A stretch of 8,244 nucleotides of DNA from Anaerolineales bacterium (GCA_016932955.1 JAFGBV010000195.1:1-8244); one strand, 5' to 3'; positions 1-4,999 are shown, numbered from the stretch's first letter. Notes: a model not told the origin generated them from the sequence alone. A program made the numbers and translations.

Positions 1-729
1 ATCGGCGACAACGATCTTGAGATCAGAGACGTAGAAGGGGAAGTCGTTGTTGCCGCCATCCCACAGGATGATATCCACTTCCTGCTCGGCCTGGCGCAGG
101 ATCTTTTCATAATCCACGCCCGCATACACGATCACGCCGTTATCGATGTGCGGCTCGTATTCTTCGCGCTCTTCGATGGTGCACTCGTGCTTATCCAGGT
201 CGCTGTAGTCAGCAAAGCGCTGGACGATCTGTTTGGTCAGGTCGCCATAGGGCATAGGGTGGCGGATGGCAGCGACTTTGTAGCCCATGCTGCGCAGGAT
301 GAGGGATACGCGGCGGGTGGTCTGGCTTTTGCCAGAGCCGGTGCGCACGGCGCAAACCGACACGACGGGCTTTGTGGATTTGATCTGCGTGGAGCGCAGG
401 CCCATCAGTCGGAAATCGGCGCCGGCGGCCATCACTGCGGAGGCTTTGTGCATCACGTATTGGTGGGGCACATCGGAATAGGCGAAGATCACCTGGTCAA
501 CCTGGTGCTCGCGGATCAGCTTGATCAGGTCGCTTTCGGCATAGATGGGAATGCCTTTAGGGTACTGCTTGCCTGCCAGCACAGCAGGGTAGGTTCGCCC
601 CTCGATATCGGGGATCTGGGTGGCGGTGAAGGCGATCACCTCATAATCTGGGTTATCGCGGAAGAAAACGTTGAAATTGTGGAAGTCGCGCCCTGCGGCG
701 CCCATGATGATGGTACGGATGGGGGACAT
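1..729 (-). CDS. Cyclic 2,3-diphosphoglycerate synthetase-like P-loop GTPase, N-terminal part (C-terminus outside window)
   Basis: The reverse strand is open from the ATG at 729 to base 1, giving 243 codons. The protein starts MSPIRTIIMGAAGRDFHNFN, a Rossmann-like beta-alpha start with a GxxGRD turn. A nucleotide-binding loop follows at residues 127-135 (AVRTGSGKS), then IRHPMPYGDL at about 156-165 and DIILWDGGNND near 219-228. This order matches the family annotated as cyclic 2,3-diphosphoglycerate synthetase or predicted GTPase (COG2403-like). The archaeal member closes 2,3-diphosphoglycerate into its cyclic anhydride with ATP. What the bacterial homologues do is not settled, so I give no gene symbol. 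The P-loop has Ala where the Walker A consensus GxxxxGK[ST] has its first Gly. A Shine-Dalgarno AGGAG lies about a dozen bases upstream. Only 48 bp separate the gene from the argS stop and I see no terminator between them, so co-transcription with argS is likely. Roughly half the usual length of about 450 aa is present. The family call is fairly firm; the reaction is inferred. Confidence 0.82.
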   Translation of the reverse strand, partial: MSPIRTIIMGAAGRDFHNFNVFFRDNPDYEVIAFTATQIPDIEGRTYPAVLAGKQYPKGIPIYAESDLIKLIREHQVDQVIFAYSDVPHQYVMHKASAVMAAGADFRLMGLRSTQIKSTKPVVSVCAVRTGSGKSQTTRRVSLILRSMGYKVAAIRHPMPYGDLTKQIVQRFADYSDLDKHECTIEEREEYEPHIDNGVIVYAGVDYEKILRQAEQEVDIILWDGGNNDFPFYVSDLKIVVAD

Positions 730-777
730 GTGGGTTTACTCTCCTGAATGAAATTGGGTGGGGAACTGGATAAATCT

Positions 778-2604
778 TTACATGATCTGCGGTGCGGCAA
801 TCGCCAGTAGGTGCAGTGCGTTGGCAAGCACCTGGCGGGCGGTTGCGACGATCGCCAGGCGCGCCTGGCGGATGGCAGGCGTTTCAGCCTGCAGGACAGG
901 AACTGCCTGGTAGAAGGAATGGAAGGCGTTTGCCAGGTCATAGGCATACGAGGCCATCACCAGGGGGCGGTATTCGCTGGCGGCCTGCTCTACCACAGCC
1001 GGGAAGCGCGAGATCAGGTCGATCAGTTGCATCTCGTGGCTGGTGAGGGGGTGGTCAAAGGTGGCATTCTGCGGGACAGGCTCTCCGGCTTTTCTGAGGA
1101 TGCTGCAGGCGCGCACATGGGCATTCTGGATGTAGGAGCCGGTGCGCCCGTCGAAATTCAAGGCAGCTTCGATATCGAAGACAGTATCTTTATTGTTGTC
1201 AACGGCCAGCATGGCGTAAGCCAGCGCACCTAAACCAACCTGCAATGCAACCTGCTGTCGCTGTTCTTGAGGAAGATCGGGATTTTTCTGGGCAATCTCT
1301 GACAGCACGCGGCGCTGGGCTTCATCGGCGACGTCTTTGAATAAGACCACGCGCCCGCGCCGGGCAGACATGGCGCCTTCGGGCAGGCTGACAAAGCCAT
1401 AGCCCAGGTGGTAGCACTTCTCGGCCTGTTTGAAGCCCCACAGCTCGAGAATCTTGAAGGCTTGCTGCAAGTGGAGGCTCTGGCGCACGTCAACTACATA
1501 GATCGAGCGCTCGACATGGTATTGCTCGAACTTCACTTTTGCCAGCGCCAGATCTTTGGTGAGGTAAAGGGTGGTGCCGTCGCTGCGCAAGATGACATTG
1601 GTGCGGTATTTCTCTTTCTTCAGCCCGAGCTTCTCATCGATGCGGACGATGACTGCTCCGCCTTGGGGGCGCTCATCATCGGCGATGCCCAGGCGCACCA
1701 GCTCTTCGGCGATCTGCTTGGCGGGCTCATCCACTTCGCTTTCGAAGAACCATACGTCGATATGGACGTCCATCATCTCCAAAATGTCATATAGCTCTTC
1801 CATGCTCCACTGGCGCGTTTCCAGCCAGAGCTGGCGCGCTTCTGGGTCGTGGGCATCCCATTTACGGTACAGCTCGCGGCGCTCGGCTTCGTAGGCTTCG
1901 CGCTGGGCGGTTTGCTCGGGGGTTTCATCCGGTTGCGGCTCCAGCAGGCGGGTGGCTTCGACATATAGCTTAAGCAGCCACTGGCCGCGTTCGTGGACGC
2001 CCTGTGGCTCCTGGCCGCGATAGAATTTTTGATAGGCCCACAGGATGGTGATCACGCCCAGGCCAATATCGCCAGGGTAGGAGGCGCGGATGGTGGGGAA
2101 GCCGGCAAATTCAACCTGGCGCGCCAGCGCCTCGCCGAGAATGGTGTTGCGGTAGTGCCCGATATGAAAGGAGTGGTGGGTGTTGGGCTGGGCATACTCG
2201 ACCATCACGCGCTCGTCTTTGGGCGCGCCGCGGCCGAAGTTGGCGCCTTCTTGCAACACAGTTTGGATCACGCGCTGGGCATACGCCGCGGGGTCGAAGT
2301 ACAGGTTCAGATAGCCTTTAACCGCTTCGACTCGGGCAAACCCTTCAGGCACTCCCAGGAATTGGGCTACCTGGGAGGCGATCTCTTGGGCACGCTGAGG
2401 CACCGGCAGGGCTGGAGCGGGGAGGCCATTTTCACGGGTCAGGCGCGCTTCGAGGGCGGCCAACTGGAAAAATGATGTTGAAATGCCCCAATCGCCTGAG
2501 AAGGGAATGGGGCTCCAATTCCACGCTGCCAGATTGGGCAGCCTGTGCTGGGCGCAGAATTGGTGGATGCGATTCTCAATTGCCAGCCGTTCCGGATCGA
2601 ACAT
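778..2604 (-). CDS. argS: Arginyl-tRNA synthetase (class I)
   Basis: Cytoplasmic enzyme that charges tRNA-Arg with arginine using ATP. Numbering is from the ATG at 2604 (608 aa, a normal length for ArgRS). The N-terminal Add1-type domain spans about 1-105. The catalytic core carries EYAQPNTHHSFHIGH with the HIGH motif at 147-150. The KMSK-equivalent MSARRG lies at 412-417. The DALR anticodon-binding domain begins near 494 (YIQNAHVRACSILR), and the protein ends with the family-typical HLLAIAAPQIM. The frame can be extended 6 codons to a TTG at 2622. I prefer the ATG because GGAGAG at 2617-2612 sits at normal Shine-Dalgarno distance from it, while the TTG abuts the U-tract of the terminator at 2621-2650. 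That terminator leaves only 16 nt before the ATG and no room for a separate promoter. Transcription must therefore come from rpsT and pass the attenuator described at 2621-2750. The cDPG synthetase-like gene follows after 48 bp on the same strand. Confidence 0.97.
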   Translation of the reverse strand: MFDPERLAIENRIHQFCAQHRLPNLAAWNWSPIPFSGDWGISTSFFQLAALEARLTRENGLPAPALPVPQRAQEIASQVAQFLGVPEGFARVEAVKGYLNLYFDPAAYAQRVIQTVLQEGANFGRGAPKDERVMVEYAQPNTHHSFHIGHYRNTILGEALARQVEFAGFPTIRASYPGDIGLGVITILWAYQKFYRGQEPQGVHERGQWLLKLYVEATRLLEPQPDETPEQTAQREAYEAERRELYRKWDAHDPEARQLWLETRQWSMEELYDILEMMDVHIDVWFFESEVDEPAKQIAEELVRLGIADDERPQGGAVIVRIDEKLGLKKEKYRTNVILRSDGTTLYLTKDLALAKVKFEQYHVERSIYVVDVRQSLHLQQAFKILELWGFKQAEKCYHLGYGFVSLPEGAMSARRGRVVLFKDVADEAQRRVLSEIAQKNPDLPQEQRQQVALQVGLGALAYAMLAVDNNKDTVFDIEAALNFDGRTGSYIQNAHVRACSILRKAGEPVPQNATFDHPLTSHEMQLIDLISRFPAVVEQAASEYRPLVMASYAYDLANAFHSFYQAVPVLQAETPAIRQARLAIVATARQVLANALHLLAIAAPQIM

Positions 2605-2620
2605 GGCGGTGCTCTCCAGC

Positions 2621-2650
2621 AAAAAAGCGGGAGCTTCGAGTGCTCCCGCC
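2621..2650 (-). terminator. Rho-independent terminator (attenuator segment 3:4) just upstream of argS
   Basis: Read on the minus strand, GCGGGAGC (2649-2642) and GCTCCCGC (2634-2627) form a perfect 8-bp GC-rich stem with a 7-nt loop. An uninterrupted TTTTTT at 2626-2621 follows directly. This is a textbook intrinsic terminator acting on leftward transcription. It sits after rpsT but inside the argS 5' region, 16 nt before the argS ATG. It therefore either ends most rpsT transcripts or is conditionally bypassed to express argS. Confidence 0.9.
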
Positions 2651-2750
2651 AGTGGATGTGGCCTACGAGAAACCGGGAGCAGTAGCGTGGGACAGGCGTT
2701 GTGCCATCGGGCGATGGGCTAACCTACGCCGCGCACTGCCACGCGCTCCC
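2621..2750 (-). promoter_or_regulatory. Candidate ribosome-mediated transcription attenuator controlling argS
   Basis: In minus-strand RNA, segment 1 is GGGAGCGCGTGG (2750-2739, leader codons 3-7). Segment 2 is CCACGC (2690-2685), TACT, GCTCCC (2680-2675), at codons 23-28. Segment 3 is CGGGAGCA (2648-2641) and segment 4 is GCTCCCGC (2634-2627). Segments 1:2 pair over 12 bp with a 4-nt bulge. Segments 2:3 pair perfectly over 8 bp (TGCTCCCG with CGGGAGCA). Segments 3:4 form the terminator. In the known trp-type scheme, a ribosome stalled at Arg codons 10-12 covers segment 1, so 2:3 forms and transcription enters argS. A ribosome that reaches the stop covers segment 2, so 3:4 forms and terminates. 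With no translation, 1:2 also leaves 3:4 free. The pairings are seen directly; the mechanism is inferred from the geometry. I find no T-box-like element. Confidence 0.72.
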
Positions 2751-2758
2751 TTGTCCAT
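2663..2758 (-). CDS. Arg-rich leader peptide upstream of argS (31 aa, candidate)
   Basis: A short ORF runs from ATG (2758-2756) to TAG (2665-2663). Its 31 residues begin MDKGARGSARRRLAHRP. Arg codons fall at positions 6, 10, 11, 12, 16 and 21; the run at 10-12 is CGG CGT AGG, so several Arg isoacceptors would be read in sequence. It begins 6 nt after the rpsT TAG and has no Shine-Dalgarno of its own, so translation would depend on coupling to rpsT termination. The ORF overlaps RNA segments 1 and 2 of the attenuator, and its stop lies 12 nt before segment 3. I read it as a regulatory leader peptide whose product is probably unimportant, with stalling at Arg codons as the signal. That is inference: expression of so short an ORF cannot be proved from sequence, and this is too short for most gene callers. 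Confidence 0.68.
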   Translation of the reverse strand: MDKGARGSARRRLAHRPMAQRLSHATAPGFS

Positions 2759-2764
2759 CAGAGA

Positions 2765-3040
2765 CTAGGAGCTTTGCTTTTCGATCTGGGCCAGGCGGCG
2801 CATCAGGCGGCCTTTGCGGCGGGCAGCATTCTTGGGATGCAAGATGCCTTTTTCCGCAGCCTTGTCCAGCACGCGCACGGCTTCCATCGTCGCCTGGTGC
2901 GCATCAGCGGGCTGACCTTCTTCGATGGTCAGGCGCGCTTTCTTGACGTAGGTGCGGGCGCGGGCGGTGAAGTAGCGATTGCGGTTGCGACGCTTCGTAT
3001 TTTGCCGAATGCGTTTGATTGCAGATTGGGTATTGGCCAA
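2765..3040 (-). CDS. rpsT: 30S ribosomal protein S20
   Basis: The 91-residue protein begins MANTQSAIKRIRQNTKRRNR, the S20 signature, and is rich in Lys and Arg throughout. The C-terminal stretch GILHPKNAARRKGRLMRRL is also typical. S20 is a primary 16S rRNA-binding protein of the small subunit; its usual length is 84-91 aa. The start codon is TTG (3040-3038). It is fixed by the conserved N-terminus and by a strong Shine-Dalgarno GGAGGA five bases upstream. In E. coli rpsT also starts at UUG, and that weak start is tied to autogenous translational control, so the same choice here may be functional. The likely promoter is at 3220-3248, giving a leader of about 170 nt that contains the hairpin at 3117-3151. 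Downstream on the same strand come the Arg-rich leader ORF after 6 nt and argS. Confidence 0.97.
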   Translation of the reverse strand: MANTQSAIKRIRQNTKRRNRNRYFTARARTYVKKARLTIEEGQPADAHQATMEAVRVLDKAAEKGILHPKNAARRKGRLMRRLAQIEKQSS

Positions 3041-3116
3041 AGTAATCCTCCAGATGACTTATCCGCCATGCCTGCAGACGATAACCATTTCGTATCTGTC
3101 TGAAAATGTGAGAGAG

Positions 3117-3151
3117 GGGTGTTTGGCGGGGCTCCGCCCCGCCAAACACCC
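3117..3151. repeat. Perfect 16-bp palindromic hairpin (intergenic element A)
   Basis: The arms GGGTGTTTGGCGGGGC (3117-3132) and GCCCCGCCAAACACCC (3136-3151) pair over 16 bp with a TCC loop. No T-run follows on either strand, so it is a poor classical terminator. It lies in the predicted rpsT leader, about 77 bp before the start codon. Its left flank (GTGAGAGAGGGGTGT, 3108-3122) nearly matches the left arm of the hairpin at 3380-3425, which suggests a shared repeat family. It could be an mRNA stability element, a regulatory stem for rpsT or a REP/MITE-type intergenic repeat. Confidence 0.8.
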
Positions 3152-3219
3152 ACGCCCCAATCATTTTCGAATCGATCTCTATACCGTCCGCAGGTGGCGG
3201 TCGTTATTCACGGCAGGGT

Positions 3220-3248
3220 ATTTTACTTGAGAGCGGCGAATTTGTCCA
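3220..3248 (-). promoter_or_regulatory. sigma70-type promoter for rpsT-argS
   Basis: Read on the minus strand, a -35 TGGACA (3248-3243) is followed by a 17-bp spacer and a -10 TAAAAT (3225-3220). Each box differs from consensus at one position. Transcription would start near 3213 and run toward rpsT. It is back to back with the tRNA-Glu promoter, with 7 bp between the two -35 boxes. Confidence 0.65.
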
Positions 3249-3255
3249 GTTTTCC

Positions 3256-3284
3256 TTGACCCGAATCGGGTGGAGTGGTAAAAT
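3256..3284 (+). promoter_or_regulatory. sigma70-type promoter for tRNA-Glu
   Basis: TTGACC (3256-3261), a 17-bp spacer and TAAAAT (3279-3284) precede the tRNA by 17 bp. The stretch after the -10 is GC-rich (CCCGTCGC), as is common for stable-RNA promoters under growth-rate control. A 13-bp palindrome, ACCCGAATCGGGT (3259-3271), overlaps the -35 and spacer and could be an operator. Confidence 0.82.
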
Positions 3285-3301
3285 CCCGTCGCTCATTTGA
3301 C

Positions 3302-3374
3302 GCCCCCATCGTCTAGGGGACCAGGACGCAGCCCTTTCAAGGCTAAAACGCCAGTTCGAATCTGGCTGGGGGCA
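3302..3374 (+). tRNA. tRNA-Glu (anticodon TTC)
   Basis: A 73-nt cloverleaf. The acceptor stem GCCCCCA (3302-3308) pairs with TGGGGGC (3367-3373), with discriminator A at 3374. The anticodon loop CTTTCAA places TTC at 3336-3338. The T arm is GCCAG-TTCGAAT-CTGGC. The D-arm sequence TCGTCTAGGGGACCAGGAC is typical of bacterial tRNA-Glu. The 3' CCA is not encoded. The outermost anticodon-stem pair is a C-A mismatch. A strong promoter lies directly upstream. Confidence 0.97.
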
Positions 3375-3379
3375 CAGGG

Positions 3380-3425
3380 AGTGAGAGGGGTGTCCCAAAA
3401 GGAATTTTGGGACACCCCTCTCACT
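3380..3425. repeat. Perfect 21-bp hairpin between tRNA-Glu and the MFS gene (element B)
   Basis: GTGAGAGGGGTGTCCCAAAA (3381-3400) and its exact reverse complement (3405-3424) flank a GGAA loop; A3380-T3425 adds one more pair. It begins 5 nt after tRNA-Glu and ends 6 nt before the transporter ATG. The base lacks a T-run (TTATTC follows), so it may be a weak terminator, a 3' processing and stability stem for the tRNA transcript, or a palindromic repeat element. The left arm shares GTGAGAG(AG)GGGTGT with the flank of the hairpin at 3117-3151. Confidence 0.85.
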
Positions 3426-3431
3426 TATTCT

Positions 3432-4583
3432 ATGACCAAGGTCTTTCCTTTTTCTTTCTACTTTCTCTATTATGCAGCGTTGGCTGCGATGGCGCCGTTC
3501 CTGGTGCTGTTCTACCAGAAGCTGGGCTTATCGGGAACGCAGATTGGCATCCTCACCGGCATCACGCCGCTGATCTCCTTGTTTAGTGGTCCATTTTGGG
3601 CCGGGGTAGCCGATGCCACGCACCGGCACAGATGGGTGATGAGCATGGCGATTGGGGCGGCGGTGGCCACCGGGCTGGTTTTTCCCACCCTGCGCGGGAT
3701 AGCGGTGGTGGCGCTGGTCATGTCCTTGTTCACTTTTTTTACCTCACCGATCATTCCACTGGGCGATAGCGCTACGATTGCCTCCCTGGGGGTTGAGAAG
3801 AATAAGTATGGCCGCGTTCGCCTGGGAGGTACAATCGGCTGGGGATTGGCAGCACCGGTGGTAGGCTACCTGGTGGAACATTTTGGGTTGAGCATGTCTT
3901 TCTGGAGCTATGCGGCGTTGATGTTCCTGGCGCTGCTGGTGTGTCAGAAGTTCACCTTCCCCCAGCACGTGGAAGGGGTTTCTCTGCGGCGGGGCATTGG
4001 CCAGTTTGCGAGAGACCGCCGCTGGATTATGTTCCTGGCGCTGGCGATCACCGCGGGGCTGGGACTAGTCACGATCAATAATTACCTCTTCGCCTACATG
4101 AAGGAGCTGCAGATCAGCGAGTCGGTGATGGGCTTTGGTTTGACGCTCTCTACCCTGGCTGAGCTGCCGGTGCTGTTCTTTGCCAACCTGATGCTCAAGC
4201 GCTTTGGGGCGCAGAGACTGCTGCGGGCGTCAATACTGCTGACGGCGCTGCGCATTCTCATGTTCGTGGTGTTCAACTCAACGGCGGGAATCCTGGCAGC
4301 GCAGTTGCTCAATGGGTTGAACTTCCCCTTGTTTTGGGCAGCAGGGGTCTCCTTCGCTGACGAGAATGCGCCTGCGGGGATGAAGTCGATGGCGATGGGG
4401 TTGTTTGGCTCGGTGACATTTGGGATTGGCTCTGCGCTGGGCGGCTTGACGGGTGGTGTGTTACTGGATACGGTTGGCAGCCGGGGAATGTTCCTGGTGA
4501 CAGCAGTGGTGATGGTAGCCGGATTTGCGGTGCTCATGTTGGTCGATCGCTGGGTGAAAAGCGGCAAGAAGGTGGAAAATTAA
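3432..4583 (+). CDS. MFS transporter, LacY/HcaT-like (MFS_1-like) family
   Basis: A 383-residue, strongly hydrophobic protein with about 12 predicted membrane segments, the usual size for this family. The N-terminal FPFSFYFLYYAALAAMAPFL resembles the first helix of LacY/3-phenylpropionate-type permeases. Residues 53-68 (GPFWAGVADATHRHRW) occupy the loop 2-3 motif A position. Residues 127-146 contain YGRVRLGGTIGWG, the family's GRVRxxGSIG motif at the start of helix 5. A basic stretch near 185-197 (SLRRGIGQFARDR) marks the central cytoplasmic loop between the two six-helix halves, and the tail ends KSGKKVEN. It acts in the cytoplasmic membrane; the substrate cannot be read from sequence. The open frame extends upstream through tRNA-Glu to 3297, but those codons are tRNA and hairpin. 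I start at ATG 3432, where the membrane protein begins. No clear Shine-Dalgarno precedes it, and no promoter other than that of tRNA-Glu is evident, so read-through from the tRNA is possible. Confidence 0.88.
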   Translation: MTKVFPFSFYFLYYAALAAMAPFLVLFYQKLGLSGTQIGILTGITPLISLFSGPFWAGVADATHRHRWVMSMAIGAAVATGLVFPTLRGIAVVALVMSLFTFFTSPIIPLGDSATIASLGVEKNKYGRVRLGGTIGWGLAAPVVGYLVEHFGLSMSFWSYAALMFLALLVCQKFTFPQHVEGVSLRRGIGQFARDRRWIMFLALAITAGLGLVTINNYLFAYMKELQISESVMGFGLTLSTLAELPVLFFANLMLKRFGAQRLLRASILLTALRILMFVVFNSTAGILAAQLLNGLNFPLFWAAGVSFADENAPAGMKSMAMGLFGSVTFGIGSALGGLTGGVLLDTVGSRGMFLVTAVVMVAGFAVLMLVDRWVKSGKKVEN

Positions 4584-4594
4584 AAAAACTTTGC

Positions 4595-4623
4595 TTGACA
4601 ATCGCAAGGCAAGTAGGTAAAAT
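4595..4623 (+). promoter_or_regulatory. Strong sigma70-type promoter for the tRNA-Phe-Gly-Cys cluster
   Basis: Consensus -35 TTGACA (4595-4600), a 17-bp spacer, and -10 TAAAAT (4618-4623), starting 11 bp after the transporter stop. The -10 box is preceded by GG, as in the tRNA-Glu promoter (GGTAAAAT in both). The predicted transcript starts near 4630, about 25 nt before tRNA-Phe. Confidence 0.88.
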
Positions 4624-4654
4624 TAGCAGGCATTTTACAAAGACCGATATACGG

Positions 4655-4727
4655 GCCGAGATAGCTCAGTTGGTAGAGCACGCGACTGAAAATTGCGGTG
4701 TCGCCAGTTCGATCCTGGCTCTCGGCA
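4655..4727 (+). tRNA. tRNA-Phe (anticodon GAA)
   Basis: The acceptor stem GCCGAGA (4655-4661) pairs with TCTCGGC (4720-4726), with discriminator A. The anticodon loop CTGAAAA puts GAA at 4688-4690 between stems CGCGA and TTGCG. The D arm is AGCTCAGTTGGTAGAGC and the T arm GCCAG-TTCGATC-CTGGC. CCA is not encoded. First gene of a three-tRNA cluster. Confidence 0.98.
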
Positions 4728-4730
4728 CTG

Positions 4731-4747
4731 GGCCTGAGAACCAGGCC
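4731..4747 (+). other. Short spacer hairpin between tRNA-Phe and tRNA-Gly
   Basis: GGCCTG (4731-4736) and CAGGCC (4742-4747) form a 6-bp stem with loop AGAAC in the 26-nt spacer. There is no T-run, so it is more likely a processing or spacer structure than a terminator. Confidence 0.5.
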
Positions 4748-4753
4748 AAATTT

Positions 4754-4826
<73 letters not shown>

Positions 4827-4831
4827 CTGAA

Positions 4832-4876
4832 TTAGAAAGTAAATGGATGATCGGCGATCATCCATTTCTCTTCTAA
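4832..4876 (+). other. Long hairpin between tRNA-Gly and tRNA-Cys
   Basis: The inner 12-bp stem is AAATGGATGATC (4841-4852) with GATCATCCATTT (4856-4867) around a GGC loop. A 3x3 internal loop separates it from the outer 6-bp stem TTAGAA (4832-4837)/TTCTAA (4871-4876). No U-tract follows beyond the stem, so it could be a partial terminator that sets tRNA-Cys levels, or an RNase III/processing site in the tRNA precursor. Confidence 0.7.
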
Positions 4877-4882
4877 AAATAT

Positions 4883-4953
4883 GGCGTCGTGGCCAAGTGG
4901 CAAGGCAAGGGTCTGCAAAACCCTGATCACGGGTTCAAATCCCGTCGACGCCT
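4883..4953 (+). tRNA. tRNA-Cys (anticodon GCA)
   Basis: The acceptor stem GGCGTCG (4883-4889) pairs with CGACGCC (4946-4952), with discriminator T, the identity base of tRNA-Cys. The anticodon loop has GCA at 4915-4917 in CTGCAAA. The T arm is ACGGG-TTCAAAT-CCCGT. At 71 nt without CCA it has the short D loop normal for this tRNA. Last gene of the cluster. Confidence 0.98.
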
Positions 4954-4958
4954 CTGAA

Positions 4959-4999
4959 CAGGTCTGCGCTGAGCATCCGGCGCAGATCTGCTTTTTATT
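4959..4999 (+). terminator. Rho-independent terminator of the tRNA cluster
   Basis: CAGGTCTGCGC (4959-4969) pairs with GCGCAGATCTG (4980-4990), an 11-bp stem with one G-T pair and a 10-nt loop. CTTTTTATT follows. It begins 5 nt after tRNA-Cys. Confidence 0.88.

Noticed and set aside
148..2475. Plus-strand ORFs opposite the cDPG synthetase-like gene and argS (148-747, 811-1233, 1408-1794, 1993-2475)
   Set aside because: Shadow frames caused by GC-biased codons of the real minus-strand genes; no motifs or start signals.
2605..2622. argS start at TTG 2622
   Set aside because: It lies next to the terminator U-tract. GGAGAG is correctly spaced for ATG 2604, and ArgRS homologues begin near that Met.
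2605..2764. T-box riboswitch upstream of argS
   Set aside because: The conserved T-box sequence (AGGGTGGNACCGCG-like) is absent and the leader is too short for stem I. The Arg-codon ORF and nested pairings fit leader-peptide attenuation better.
2765..3164. Other-frame ORFs over rpsT and its leader (2774-3103 plus, 2904-3164 and 2929-3153 minus)
   Set aside because: They overlap the clear S20 coding sequence and the hairpin, and have no independent support.
3204..3398. Minus-strand ORF across tRNA-Glu (QPDSNWRFSLERAASWSPRRW)
   Set aside because: Antisense of the tRNA plus the flanking hairpin; no ribosome-binding site and no family similarity.
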